A stretch of DNA of 64,000 nt from Streptomyces amritsarensis (GCF_001953875.1 NZ_MQUR01000014.1:37356-101355); one strand, 5' to 3'. Positions 25,204-34,348 are shown, numbered from the stretch's first letter. Notes: generated from the sequence alone by a model not told the origin. Program-made: numbers and translations.

Positions 25204-26907
25204 TCAGAGCTTCGACAGCTCGTCCAGCAGGTCGTCCAGCCCCAGCGAACCCTGCGACAGCGCCGCCATGTGCCAGGCCTTCAGGTCGAAGGAATCGCCG
25301 TGCGCGGCCCGTGCGTTGTCCCGGCCCAGCAGCCAGGTGCGCTCGCCCAGTTTGTAGCCGATCGCCTGGCCCGGCATCGACAGGTAGCGGGTCAGCTCGC
25401 TCTCCACGAACTCCGCCGGCCGGCCGCTGTGCAGGCCGAAGAACTCCTGCGCGAGGTCCACGGTCCACGTCTCGCCCGGGTGGAACGGCGAGTCGGCCGG
25501 GATCTCCAGGCCCAGGTGCATGCCGATGTCGACGATGACCCGCGCCGCGCGCATCATCTGGCAGTCCAGGTAGCCCAGGCGCTGCTCGGCGTCCTTGAGG
25601 TAGCCCAGTTCGTCCATCAGCCGCTCCGCGTACAGGGCCCAGCCCTCGCAGTTGGCGCTGACCCAGCCGACGGTGGCCTGGTAGCGGGAGAGCTGGTCCG
25701 CCACATGCGTCCACTGCGCGAGCTGCAGGTGGTGGCCGGGCACGCCCTCGTGGTACCAGGTGGACACCAGATCGTAGACCGGGAAGCGGGTCTGCCCCAT
25801 GGTGGGCAGCCAGGTGCGGCCGGGCCGGGAGAAGTCCTCCGACGGGGAGGTGTAGTACGGGGCCGCGGGGCCGCCCGGAGGGGCGATCCGGGACTCCACC
25901 TTGCGGACCCGCTCGGCCAGTTCGAAGTGGGTGCCGTCGAGGTTCTCGATGGCCTCGTCCATCAGGCTCTGCAGCCAGGCCTGGACCTCGTCCACCCCCT
26001 CGATGTGGGTGCCGTGCTCGTCCAGGTGCCGCAGCGCCTCCCAGGGGCCCGCGCCCGGGAGGATCTTGGCCGCCTCGGTCTTCATCTCGGCGAGCAGCCG
26101 GTGGTACTCCGACCAGCCGTAGGCGTAGGCCTCGTCCAGGTCCAGGTCGGTGCCGTTGAAGTAGCGGGACCAGCGGGCGTAGCGCTCGCGGCCCACCGTG
26201 TCGGGCCGGCCCTCGACGGCCGGGGCGTACACCGAGGTCATCCAGTCGCGCAGTTCGACGACGGCGGCGGTGGCGCCGGCAGCCGCCGCGTCCAGCTCGC
26301 CGCGCAGGGACTCCGGCCCGCCGGAGGCGAAGTCCTCGAAGAAGGCGGCGGAGGTGCCGTCCTGGCCGGCCCAGGTGGTCAGCTGGCCGATCATCGTCCC
26401 GGTGGCGCGCGGGCCGCCGTACAGGCCGCGGTCCAGGCCGAGCTGCAGGGTCTCGCGGTAGCCGGCGAAGGCGGCCGGGACGGCGCGCAGGCGCTCGGCG
26501 ATGGCCGCCCAGTCCTCGTCGGTGTCGGCGGGGGTCAGGGAGAAGACCTCGCGGACCGAGTGCACGGGGCTGTGGATGTTGCTGACCGCCCGCAGGTCCT
26601 CGTCGGCCTCGTGGACCGCGAGCTCGGCGGTGAGGCGTTCGCGGAGCAGCCGGCCGCAGCGCCGCTCGGCGTCGCTGTCGGCGCCCGGGAGCGCCTCGGC
26701 GGCGTCGAGGCGGGCGAGGGTCTCACGGGAGAGCTCGGCGACGGCCGCGCGGCCCGCCGGGGAGAAGTCGGGGAGCTTGGCGGAGCTCTCGGCTACACCC
26801 AGGTAGGTGCCGGTGATCGGGTCGAGGGCGATGAGGCCGTCGACGTAATCGTCGGCCACCTGGCGGGGCAGCCGGGGGGCGCTGCCGGTGTGGAGGGTCT
26901 CTGACAT
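25204..26907 (-). CDS. DUF885 family protein (putative metallopeptidase)
   Basis: 567-residue soluble protein of the DUF885 family. The metal-site-like motif HEGVPGHHLQ (His386 onward) resembles an expanded HExxH and lies in the usual context (VYDLVSTWYHEGVPGHHLQLAQW), followed by NCEGWALYAERLMDELGY, where the Glu would be the third ligand. Family members are thought to be zinc-dependent peptidases or carboxypeptidases, but few are tested. ATG 26907 gives MSETLHTG; an ATG 36 bases upstream is possible. No signal peptide. Terminator shared with the rhodanese gene. Confidence 0.88.
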   Translation of the reverse strand: MSETLHTGSAPRLPRQVADDYVDGLIALDPITGTYLGVAESSAKLPDFSPAGRAAVAELSRETLARLDAAEALPGADSDAERRCGRLLRERLTAELAVHEADEDLRAVSNIHSPVHSVREVFSLTPADTDEDWAAIAERLRAVPAAFAGYRETLQLGLDRGLYGGPRATGTMIGQLTTWAGQDGTSAAFFEDFASGGPESLRGELDAAAAGATAAVVELRDWMTSVYAPAVEGRPDTVGRERYARWSRYFNGTDLDLDEAYAYGWSEYHRLLAEMKTEAAKILPGAGPWEALRHLDEHGTHIEGVDEVQAWLQSLMDEAIENLDGTHFELAERVRKVESRIAPPGGPAAPYYTSPSEDFSRPGRTWLPTMGQTRFPVYDLVSTWYHEGVPGHHLQLAQWTHVADQLSRYQATVGWVSANCEGWALYAERLMDELGYLKDAEQRLGYLDCQMMRAARVIVDIGMHLGLEIPADSPFHPGETWTVDLAQEFFGLHSGRPAEFVESELTRYLSMPGQAIGYKLGERTWLLGRDNARAAHGDSFDLKAWHMAALSQGSLGLDDLLDELSKL

Positions 26908-27094
26908 GCGGCCATCTTCGTATGTGATGCGTGCTCCCGTCATCACCGATTGTCGTCCGCCTCCTGACACGGGCTGGAGCACGGCTGTCGGACGTGGTTC
27001 GCGGTGATCAACCAGCCCTGCGCACAAGCCACTTCGGGGGTCGGGGCCGGAGATGCCGGTGACGGCGCGGGCCGGAGTTTGGCCGGATCCGGAC

Positions 27095-27128
27095 GCAGGC
27101 GCCCGCTCCGGCCGGAGCGGGCGCCTGC
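27095..27128 (-). terminator. Perfect 34-nt palindrome after the ACT-GNAT gene
   Basis: GCAGGCGCCCGCTCCGG plus its exact complement, 16 bases beyond the stop of the ACT-GNAT gene. The remaining 26908-27094 gap shows no gene. Confidence 0.7.
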
Positions 27129-27143
27129 GCGGGGGGCCGGGGC

Positions 27144-28571
27144 TCAGTGCGGGCGGCGCGGAGCCTGGTGCTCCTGCGGCAGGCCGAGGGGGAGCCCGCG
27201 GGGCAGGCGCGAGCCGACACCGGTCGCGTCCAGCCGGGCCGTGATCACCAGAGTGCCCTCCTCGATCTGGTAGTCGAGGGGGAGGCCGAGGCCGCGCATG
27301 GCGGCGACCATGCCGGTGTTGGCGGCCTGGGTGACGGCGTACACGCTGTCGCACCCGGCCTCGGCGGCCATGGCGATGAGCCGGCGCAGCAGCTCGGAGC
27401 CGATGCCGCGGCGCTGCCAGTCGTCCTCGATGAGCAGGGCGATCTCGGTCTCGTCGCCGTCCCACAGCAGGTGGCCGAGGGCGACGAGCTTGCCGGATGC
27501 GGTGGTGGCGGCGAGGGTGCGGCCGAAGCGGGGGCTGAGCAGGTGGCCGAGGTAGCGGTCGGCGTCGGCGACGGGGCCGTGGTAGCGCAGCCCGAGGGTG
27601 CGCTCGGAGCAGCGGTCGTGCATGGCGCGGGCCGCGGGCAGGTCGGAGCCGTCGGCGCGGCGCACGGTGATCTCGTTGCCCTCGGGGAGGGTCAGTACGT
27701 CCTGGCTGCGCGGGACGCGCGGGCCGAGCCGGGCGTCGAGCTCGACGAGGGCGCGGGCCCGGGCGAACTCGGTCGGGGTGAAGGGCAGATAGGGCCGCTC
27801 CACGGTGATCGCACCTCCCGACGGGTCGCGCAGCCGCATGACCGTGGCCTCCAGGACGCCCTCGACCGGGGCGTCCGCGCCGGCGTTCGGGCGGCCGGAG
27901 AGGGTGGTCGCCGGGATCGAGTGGATCGTGCAGCGGCCGAGCAGCTGGCGCAGGGCGAGGGGGAGCTCGGCGGCGTCCAGCGCGGTGCGGGTGGCCAGGC
28001 CCAGCAGCCGGGTCGGGGTGTCGACGAGGTCGTGGGCGTCGGCGCGCTCGATCCAGGTGCTGTGGCCGCCGGCCCGGGAGACGGCGCGGGTGAGTTCGCC
28101 GGAGGGGAGCTGCTGCGGGGCGCGCAGCAGGAACTCGTCCACGGTGCCGCCCTCGGGCAGCGGGTGCGTCTGGAGGGTCAGGATGTCCACGCCGTGGCGG
28201 GCGAGGGCGGTGCACAGGACGGCCAGGGAGCCCGGCTGGTCGCGTACGGTCGTGCGCATCCGCCACAGGGTGGTGGACCCGGCGGCTGCGGGGGCGGCGG
28301 GCGCCGGCGCTGCCGGCTCGCCCGGGGGCGCTGTGCTGGGCGGCGGCGCATGGCTGTGGCGCCGTGCCCACCACGTGTGGAAGGCCGCGGTCACCAGCAG
28401 CGCGATGGCCGAGGCGACCAGCAGGATGGGTCCCCTGGGGCCGTGCACGACGAGATTGGCGATGGCGTCGGCGACCGCGACGGCGCAGAACAGTGCGGCG
28501 AGTTCGACGACGTCGCGGCGCCAGTGGTGGCGGTGGGGACGCTGGGCTGGGGCGTGGGCACGGTCAGTCAT
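27144..28571 (-). CDS. Membrane-anchored ACT-domain / GNAT acetyltransferase fusion
   Basis: 475 residues in three parts. Two membrane helices at about 22-60 (VVELAALFCAVAVADAIANLVV, GPILLVASAIALLVTAAF) come first, then a Pro/Ala linker, then an ACT-like ligand domain at about 100-160 (RMRTTVRDQPGSLAVLCTALARHGVDILTLQTHP). A GNAT domain occupies about 300-450, with the acetyl-CoA loop EDDWQRRGIGSELLRRLI. ACT domains bind amino acids, so amino-acid-controlled acetylation is the likely idea, target unknown. ATG 28571 is preferred over a longer frame. The plan resembles the actinobacterial GNAT enzymes with regulatory domains, but the membrane anchor is unusual. Confidence 0.83.
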   Translation of the reverse strand: MTDRAHAPAQRPHRHHWRRDVVELAALFCAVAVADAIANLVVHGPRGPILLVASAIALLVTAAFHTWWARRHSHAPPPSTAPPGEPAAPAPAAPAAAGSTTLWRMRTTVRDQPGSLAVLCTALARHGVDILTLQTHPLPEGGTVDEFLLRAPQQLPSGELTRAVSRAGGHSTWIERADAHDLVDTPTRLLGLATRTALDAAELPLALRQLLGRCTIHSIPATTLSGRPNAGADAPVEGVLEATVMRLRDPSGGAITVERPYLPFTPTEFARARALVELDARLGPRVPRSQDVLTLPEGNEITVRRADGSDLPAARAMHDRCSERTLGLRYHGPVADADRYLGHLLSPRFGRTLAATTASGKLVALGHLLWDGDETEIALLIEDDWQRRGIGSELLRRLIAMAAEAGCDSVYAVTQAANTGMVAAMRGLGLPLDYQIEEGTLVITARLDATGVGSRLPRGLPLGLPQEHQAPRRPH

Positions 28572-28683
28572 GCACACCACTGTTGCCCAAGGGTGTTGCG
28601 TGATCACGAACGATCTGTGACCGACTGGTTAAGTGTCCATCTGGCCGATTTCACCCAGTTTTCGGGGCGTTTTCCAGGTCGCC

Positions 28684-30252
28684 CTACTGGCCCACCCGCC
28701 CGGGCCGGAGCGTCCGGGTGAAGAGGACGACCCCTCCCTGGCGGCGCAGTCGGACGGTCAGGTCCCCGCTGCCGCCGTCGATGTCGACCTCCCCGTAGTA
28801 CGGGGGGTTCTCGGACGGCGACATGTTGGCGAAGGGGGCCGACCGGACGAAGGCCGTCTCCGGGCCGAAGGTGGCGTCGAGCCGCCCGGCCGGGAAACCG
28901 CCGGCCCCGATGGGTCCGGAGACGAACTCCCAGAACGGCGCGAAGTCGGTGAACGCGGCCCGCTCGGGCGCGTAGTGGTGGGCGGCGGTGTAGTGCACGT
29001 CGGCGGTGAGCCAGAGGGTCCCGGTGATCCGCTGGTGCTTGATGTGCCGCAGCAGTTCGGCGATCTGCAGCTCCCGGCCCAGCGGGGCGCCGGGGTCGCC
29101 CTGGGCGACGGCCTCGAAGTCCGCGGCCCCGTCGGGGACGACGATGCCCAGGGGCATGTCGGCGGCGATGACCTTCCAGGTGGCCCGGGAGCGGGAGAGC
29201 TCGCGCTTGATCCACGCCAGCTGCTCGGGGCCGAGGATGCCGATGGGGTCCTCGGTCCGGTCGCCGGGGGAGTTGGCGTTGCGGTAGGTGCGCATGTCGA
29301 GGACGAAGACGTCGAGGAGCGGGCCGTAGCGCATCACGCGGTACATCCGGCCCTCGGTGCGGCCGCCGCGCAGGTCGGTGACCGGGAAGTACTCGCCGAA
29401 GGCGCGGCGGGCGCGGGCGGCCAGGACGTCGGCCTCCTTGACGGTGTAGCGGGCGTCGTCGATCAGCTGGCCCGGGTACCAGTTGTTGCGCACCTCGTGG
29501 TCGTCCCACTGGGCGAGGACGGGGACCTCGGCGTTGAAGCCGAGGAGGTTGCGGTCGAGGAGGTTGTAGCGGAAGTTCCCGCGGAACTCGTCGAGGGTCT
29601 CGGCGACCTTCGACTTCTCCGCGGTGGTGATGTTGCGCCAGACGGTGCCGTCGCGCAGCGGCACGGCCGACTTGATCGGCCCGTCGGCGTAGATCGTGTC
29701 CCCGCTGAAGAGGAAGAAGTCGGGGTCGCGACGGCGCATCTCGTCGAAGACGCGGTAGCCCCCGACGTCGGGGTTGATGCCCCAGCCCTGCCCCGCCAGG
29801 TCCCCGGACCACAGGAAGCGCACGTCGCGGCGGCGCGAGACCGGGGTGGTGCGGAAGGTGCCGTGGACGGGCTCGCAGGTGCGGCGGGGGTCGTCGGGGT
29901 CGGCCAGGACGACCCGGTAGTGGATCTGCTGCCCGGGCGGGAGGTCGCGCAGGACGGTGGTTCCGGTGAAGTCGCCCGACGGGCCGAGCAGCGGGCCGCG
30001 GTGGCGGCGTACGGCGTAGCGGAACGCCTCGCTCGGGGAGGTTTCGACGTACATCCGCGCGAGACGGTCGGAACGGGTCCACACGGTGGCCGAGTGCGCG
30101 GTGATCTCGCCGGACTGGACGCCCCAGAGCGCGCTCGGCCGGCCGGAGCGGGCGAAGGCGGGTGCGGCGAGCGCGGGTGCGGCGAGCAGCGCGGAGGACA
30201 GGGCGAGGGAACCGCCGATGAGGGACCGTCGGGTGTGTGGGGTCGATGCCAT
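28684..30252 (-). CDS. phoD: Alkaline phosphatase D family protein, Tat-secreted
   Basis: 522 residues with a twin-arginine signal (TPHTRRSLIGGSLALSSALLAAPALA, cleavage after about residue 34), a PhoD N-terminal immunoglobulin-like domain at about 40-140, and the metallophosphatase domain with FLWSGDLAGQ, LFSGDTIYADG, QWDDHEVRNNW, MPLGI and TADVHYTAAHHY. Members hydrolyse phosphomono- or diesters outside the cell with Fe/Ca, usually under phosphate limitation (PhoP). I saw no clear PHO box in the 154-base upstream gap. Several PhoD paralogues exist in streptomycetes, so the symbol marks the family only. Confidence 0.9.
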   Translation of the reverse strand: MASTPHTRRSLIGGSLALSSALLAAPALAAPAFARSGRPSALWGVQSGEITAHSATVWTRSDRLARMYVETSPSEAFRYAVRRHRGPLLGPSGDFTGTTVLRDLPPGQQIHYRVVLADPDDPRRTCEPVHGTFRTTPVSRRRDVRFLWSGDLAGQGWGINPDVGGYRVFDEMRRRDPDFFLFSGDTIYADGPIKSAVPLRDGTVWRNITTAEKSKVAETLDEFRGNFRYNLLDRNLLGFNAEVPVLAQWDDHEVRNNWYPGQLIDDARYTVKEADVLAARARRAFGEYFPVTDLRGGRTEGRMYRVMRYGPLLDVFVLDMRTYRNANSPGDRTEDPIGILGPEQLAWIKRELSRSRATWKVIAADMPLGIVVPDGAADFEAVAQGDPGAPLGRELQIAELLRHIKHQRITGTLWLTADVHYTAAHHYAPERAAFTDFAPFWEFVSGPIGAGGFPAGRLDATFGPETAFVRSAPFANMSPSENPPYYGEVDIDGGSGDLTVRLRRQGGVVLFTRTLRPGRVGQ

Positions 30253-30334
30253 CGGTGCGTCTCCAGGGGGCGGCGAGGACGGGTCGGACCAGCGTGCCGT
30301 CGCGCACCGGCCCGGCCGCGTCGCCCACGCGAAC

Positions 30335-30363
30335 CGCGGATGAACAGCGGTCAGCCGCTCATC
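30335..30363 (-). terminator. Weak stem-loop after the alpha/beta hydrolase
   Basis: CGGATGA-ACA-GCGG and CCGCTCATCCG form an imperfect stem 44 bases beyond the hydrolase stop. It may act as a terminator ahead of phoD. Confidence 0.35.
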
Positions 30364-30406
30364 CGTTCAGACCTCCGACCCCTTGACTCGGACCGGTCCC
30401 GCACAC

Positions 30407-31258
30407 TCACCCGACCGGTACGGCGGCGCTGCGTGCCGTGTCCAGCACCACGCGGGCGACGAGCGCCGGATCGTCGCTCATCGGGACGTGGCCGCAGCCC
30501 GGGAGGCGGACCAGCCGTGCGCCGGGGAGGGTGTGCTTGGCGCGGACCCCCTGGCGGCGCAGCAGCAGCCGGTCGCGGGTGCCCCACGCGATGGTGACCG
30601 GCAGCCCCGGCACGTCGTCGGTGAAGCGAACGGAACCACCCGCGGCCAGGGTGTCCTCGAATCCGGTGGCGTGGCGCAGGGCGAGGGTCTCCGCGACCAC
30701 GGCCTCGGGCGAACGGCGGGACGGGCGGGCGTAGATGGTGCCGGTGAGCGCGGCGCGGCCGGCGGCGCTGCGGGCGAGCCGGTGGACGGCGGGGAGGGGC
30801 AGCGTCCTGGCGCCCGCGCGCATGGCGAGGAGCGCGGCGAAGGCGTAGCGGCGCTCGCCCTCGGTCCAGAAGCCGGCGGGGGAGAGGGCGGTGATCGAGC
30901 GGACGAGATTGCTCCGGCCCATTTCGAGGGCGAGCAGGCCGCCGAGGGAGTTGCCCGCCACGTGCGGGCGCTCGACGCCGAGGGCCGTGCACAGGGCTCC
31001 GAGTGCCGGCGCCACGGTGTCCAGGGAGTACGGAACACCCTCGGGCAGCGGCTCCGAGGCGCCGAAGCCGGGCAGGTCGACGGCGATCACGTCGTACTCG
31101 GCGGCCAGGAGGTCGATCACCGGGTGCCAGGCCTGGAGGTGGTGGCCGATGCCGTGCAGCAGCAGGAGCGGTTCGCCCGCGCCCTTGCGCTCGTAGGCGG
31201 CTGTGGTGGTGCGGGGGCCGAGCGGCGAATCGATCGTGAAGGAGACCGTGGCGGTCAT
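30407..31258 (-). CDS. Alpha/beta hydrolase
   Basis: 283-residue cytoplasmic alpha/beta-hydrolase. The HG oxyanion region is LLLLHGIGHHLQAW near 32-45, the nucleophile elbow AGNSLGG near 105-111, the acid Asp in TIAWGTRDRLLLRR, and the His in PGCGHVPMSDDP near 264. Substrate unknown; the pattern fits esterases and C-C hydrolases of the MhpC type. ATG 31258. It is divergent from a GntR regulator across a 288-base gap that holds a dre-like operator. Confidence 0.88.
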   Translation of the reverse strand: MTATVSFTIDSPLGPRTTTAAYERKGAGEPLLLLHGIGHHLQAWHPVIDLLAAEYDVIAVDLPGFGASEPLPEGVPYSLDTVAPALGALCTALGVERPHVAGNSLGGLLALEMGRSNLVRSITALSPAGFWTEGERRYAFAALLAMRAGARTLPLPAVHRLARSAAGRAALTGTIYARPSRRSPEAVVAETLALRHATGFEDTLAAGGSVRFTDDVPGLPVTIAWGTRDRLLLRRQGVRAKHTLPGARLVRLPGCGHVPMSDDPALVARVVLDTARSAAVPVG

Positions 31259-31420
31259 GCTGCTCCTCGTCGGTTGGACTGCTGCGAGACAGGCTGTCAG
31301 GAGGACCCACCGCCATCATTACCGTCGGGTAGCCCTTGACTACAAGCCCTTGTGGCGTACGAGAACATCCCGTGAACGGCTTGATACATATGCCCGATCT
31401 GCCCGGCAAAGGTATGAGCA

Positions 31421-31434
31421 TTGGTCTTGACCAA
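31421..31434. promoter_or_regulatory. dre-like (DasR-type) operator
   Basis: TTGGTCTTGACCAA is a 14-base palindrome that matches the DasR core TGGTCTAGACCA at 11 of 12 bases. It overlaps the -35 box of the promoter of the GntR gene, which itself resembles DasR, suggesting autorepression or control by DasR. Confidence 0.65.
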
Positions 31435-31455
31435 GGGGGTGCACCGTCCTATCGT
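31427..31455 (+). promoter_or_regulatory. Sigma70-like promoter of the GntR gene
   Basis: TTGACC (31427-31432), 17-base spacer, TATCGT (31450-31455). The leader to the GTG at 31547 would be about 85 bases. The -35 lies inside the dre-like palindrome. The rest of the 31259-31420 gap shows nothing else I can name. Confidence 0.5.
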
Positions 31456-31546
31456 CACAGGGATAGTGCAGGAACCTTTAATAAACAAAGGCGCGGAACT
31501 GCCGCTGGAACACACGGCGAGTGCAGCGATGGCAGGAGGAGTCAGG

Positions 31547-32314
31547 GTGGGGACCACGCAGCTCGAAACGGTGCCGGAACCGAAGTACTGGCACCTCAAG
31601 ACCGTCCTCAGCGAGGCGCTCGACCAGGACTTCGCCGTCGGCGAGGTGCTGCCCAACGAGCGTGAACTCGCAGCCCGCTTCGGAGTCGCCCGCGCGACCC
31701 TGCGTCAGGCGCTGGAACAGCTGGAGCTCGAAGGCCGGCTGCAGCGCCGCCGCGGCGTCGGCACCACCGTCGCCCCGCCGCGCGTCGGCGTCGCCGTCGG
31801 CAGCGCGCAGCACAGCTGGCCCGGGGAGGCCGCCGACGGCTGGGAGCCGCAGGACGCCTCGGAGTCCCTGCCGCCCGCCGCGGTCGTGAAACTCCTCGGC
31901 ACCGGTGGGGCGTTCGCCGCCGACCAGCCGGTCCACACCGTGCGCCGCACCAGGATGACGAACGGTCAGGCCGTCGCCGCCGAGCTGCTGTACGTGCCGG
32001 CCGCCTCGGTCCCCGGACTCCCCGCCATCGAGGCCCCCTCGGGTCCCGCCCGGGCGCGCGCCGTCCTGCGCGAGCTGCAGCGGCTGGTCCTCGACGGCCA
32101 GGACCGCTCGGTGGAGCTGGGCTCCGCCCGCGCCGACGACGCCAAGGAACTGGACCGCCTGCCCGGCGCGCCGGTGCTCCTGGTCACCACGCGGTACTTC
32201 ACCGCCGCGGGCACGGCCGCGGTCTCGGTGGCCACCTACCGCGCCGACACCTGCCGCCTCACCTTCGGGGGCTCCGGCGGCGTCGAGATCACGCACGAGC
32301 CCGTCGCCTCCTGA
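31547..32314 (+). CDS. GntR/HutC family regulator, DasR-like
   Basis: 255 residues, as long as DasR (about 254). The winged-helix domain at about 8-80 (KYWHLKTVLSEALDQDFAVGEVLPNERELAARFGVARATLRQALEQLELEGRLQRRRGVGTTV) resembles the DasR/NagR group, and a C-terminal UTRA effector domain follows (HTVRRTRMTNGQAVAAELLYVP). Effectors in this family are often amino-sugar phosphates, so a link to GlcNAc or sugar sensing is possible but not shown. GTG 31547 is chosen because GGAGGA lies six bases upstream. Neighbours (dasABC absent) argue this is a paralogue, not DasR itself. Confidence 0.9.
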   Translation: MGTTQLETVPEPKYWHLKTVLSEALDQDFAVGEVLPNERELAARFGVARATLRQALEQLELEGRLQRRRGVGTTVAPPRVGVAVGSAQHSWPGEAADGWEPQDASESLPPAAVVKLLGTGGAFAADQPVHTVRRTRMTNGQAVAAELLYVPAASVPGLPAIEAPSGPARARAVLRELQRLVLDGQDRSVELGSARADDAKELDRLPGAPVLLVTTRYFTAAGTAAVSVATYRADTCRLTFGGSGGVEITHEPVAS

Positions 32315-32332
32315 CATCCGGACCGAGCACGA

Positions 32333-32378
32333 ACGGCCGTGGCCCCGGCCCCCGTCCGCGGGGCCGGGCCACGGCCGT
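32333..32378. terminator. Bidirectional terminator between GntR and ROK genes
   Basis: ACGGCCGTGGCCCCGGCCC pairs with GGGCCGGGCCACGGCCGT with one bulged C and a 9-base loop, between two convergent genes. Confidence 0.75.
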
Positions 32379-32429
32379 ACCGGTTCTACGGTGCGCGCGC
32401 GGGCCGCGAGCGGCGTGTCGGGCGGGGCG

Positions 32430-33587
32430 TCAGCGGCCGCGGGCCGTGACGGTCTTCTCCACGGCGAAGAGCTCCTCCTCGACGTGGTCGAGTGCGAGCC
32501 GGAGGGCGCCGGTCGCCACCGCCGCCTCGCCGAGCAGGGACAGGGCCACCCGCGGCGGGCGCAGGCAGTAGCGCTCCAGCTCCCGGCGCAGGGGTTCCAG
32601 GACCCCGTCGAGGCCGGCCGCCCAGCCGCCGACGACCACCAGTTCCGGATCCATCGCCAGGACCAGCGCCGCCACGTCGTGCACCAGGCGCTGCAGGAAC
32701 CTCTCCACGGCGGCGACCGCCCGCTCGTCGCCCCGCTTGGCCTTCGCGAAGACCTCCGCGACGGCCGGCTCGTCCAGCGGGTGCAGCGGCTCGCCCGTCG
32801 TCGACAGGAGCCGCTCGGGCGTCGCCTCGCGGCCCAGCAGGTGCAAGGCGCCGATCTCCCCGGCCGCCCCGCCGAAGCCCCGGTGGAGCCGACCGCCGAT
32901 GAGCGAGCCCGCGCCCGGGCTGAGCCCCGCCATCACGAAGACCATGTCCCCGGTGTCCCGGGCGGCGCCCTTCCAGTGCTCGGCGACGGCCGCCGCGTTG
33001 GCGTCGTTCTCCACCTGCACCGGGCAGCGGAACGAGCGCCGCAGCCGGTCGCCGAGCGGCAGCCCGGTCCAGCCGGGCAGGGCCGTGCCGAGGCGCACGG
33101 TGCCGTCCGCCTCCACGATCCCGGGGCTGCCGACGCCGACCGCCCGCAGGGAGTCGCGGGGCACACCGGCCCGGCGCAGGAGATCGGCGACGGCCGCACG
33201 CACCCGCTCCAGCCGTTCGTCGGCCGAGGCCGTCTCGGCGACCTCCTTGGTGCCCGCGCCGATGATGCGGCCGTCCAGCCCGGACAGCAGGACCGCGACC
33301 CGGTGCGAGCCGATCTCTATGCCGAGCAGGTGCCCCGCCTCGGCCCGGAACCGGAACCGCCTGGCCGGCCGCCCCTGCCGCCGCGCGCCCTCCTCCGCGT
33401 CGGCCTCGACGACGAGCCCGGTCCCGATCAGCCCCTCCACGACCCCCTCGACGGTCGGCCGGGAGAGCCCGGTCAGCCGTGTCAGGTCGGTGAGGGTCGG
33501 CGACCCGGCCGTGCGCAGTGCCCTGAGCACCACCGCGGAATTGATCCGCCGAAGCAGAGAGGGATCCCCGCCGGTCAGCTGCCCCAA
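32430..33587 (-). CDS. ROK family transcriptional regulator
   Basis: 385 residues: winged helix at about 10-65 (NSAVVLRALRTAGSPTLTDLTRLTGLSRPTVEGVVEGLI) followed by a ROK sugar-kinase-fold domain with VGVGSPGIVEADG near 150, ENDANAAAVAEHW near 193 and the end ELVVVGGWAAGLDG. The third hallmark, the Cys-rich zinc motif of sugar kinases, is not evident (LHRGFGGAAGEIGALHLL without CxCGxxGC), typical of regulators rather than kinases. Sugar ligand unknown. TTG 33587 is the start, with GGGAGG seven bases upstream. Confidence 0.9.
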   Translation of the reverse strand: MGQLTGGDPSLLRRINSAVVLRALRTAGSPTLTDLTRLTGLSRPTVEGVVEGLIGTGLVVEADAEEGARRQGRPARRFRFRAEAGHLLGIEIGSHRVAVLLSGLDGRIIGAGTKEVAETASADERLERVRAAVADLLRRAGVPRDSLRAVGVGSPGIVEADGTVRLGTALPGWTGLPLGDRLRRSFRCPVQVENDANAAAVAEHWKGAARDTGDMVFVMAGLSPGAGSLIGGRLHRGFGGAAGEIGALHLLGREATPERLLSTTGEPLHPLDEPAVAEVFAKAKRGDERAVAAVERFLQRLVHDVAALVLAMDPELVVVGGWAAGLDGVLEPLRRELERYCLRPPRVALSLLGEAAVATGALRLALDHVEEELFAVEKTVTARGR

Positions 33588-33697
33588 CGTGTGTCCTCCC
33601 AGCCGGCGAGCCTGTCAGCCGGATCGTACTGCCCGTAGGGTGCCGGGGCGAGAAGCAGCCCCCCGTCGGCGGGAGCAGGCAGAGCAGGCCCTTCCCC

Positions 33698-34348
33698 TCA
33701 GGCGGGTGAGACGAAGCCCGACTCGTACGCCGTGATCACCGCCTGGGTGCGGTCGCGAGCCCCCAGCTTCGCCAGGATGGCGCTGACGTGGGACTTGACC
33801 GTCTCCGTGCCGACGATCAGCTCGGACGCGATCTCCACGTTGGTGAGCCCCCGCGCCATGAGCCGCAGGACCCCCTCCTCCCGCTCGGTCAGCGCGGCCC
33901 GCTCCAACACCGCCCGTGCCTGCCGGTTGCCGTACTCCGCGGCCAGGGCACGCACGGCCGCCGGGAAGAGCAGGGTCTCGCCCTCCGCCACCAGCCGTAC
34001 CGCGTGCACGATCTCGGAAGGCCTGGCCCGCTTCAGCAGGAACCCGTCCGCTCCGGCCCGCAGCGCCTGGTACACGTACTCGTCGTTCTCGAAGGTGGTC
34101 ACCACGAGGATCTTCGGCGGGGAGTCGACCGTACGCAGCACCGCGCGGGTCGCCTCGATCCCGTCGAGCAGCGGCATCCGCACGTCCATGGCCACCACGT
34201 CCGGCCGCAGCTGCCGTACGAGCGGGATCACGGAGGCACCGTCGGCCGCCTCACCCACCACCTCGATATCGGGCTGGGCGTCCAGGACGGCGCGCAGACC
34301 CGCGCGGACCAGGGGTTCGTCGTCGACGAGCAGTACGGTAACCGGCAT
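33698..34348 (-). CDS. NarL/LuxR-type response regulator
   Basis: 216 residues. The receiver domain carries Asp9-Asp10 and the phosphoacceptor Asp55 in VVAMDVRMPLLDG, with the conserved Lys in GFLLKRARP. The LuxR helix-turn-helix is at about 150-205 (LTEREEGVLRLMARGLTNVEIASELIVGTETVKSHVSAILAKLGARDRTQAV). Pairs with the kinase whose stop lies four bases upstream, in one transcript. Probable target is the divergent ABC exporter. Confidence 0.95.
   Translation of the reverse strand: MPVTVLLVDDEPLVRAGLRAVLDAQPDIEVVGEAADGASVIPLVRQLRPDVVAMDVRMPLLDGIEATRAVLRTVDSPPKILVVTTFENDEYVYQALRAGADGFLLKRARPSEIVHAVRLVAEGETLLFPAAVRALAAEYGNRQARAVLERAALTEREEGVLRLMARGLTNVEIASELIVGTETVKSHVSAILAKLGARDRTQAVITAYESGFVSPA

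Noticed and set aside
31547..32314. Identifying the GntR regulator as DasR itself
   Set aside because: The dasABC neighbourhood is absent, and the surrounding order matches a different chromosomal region. Called DasR-like only.
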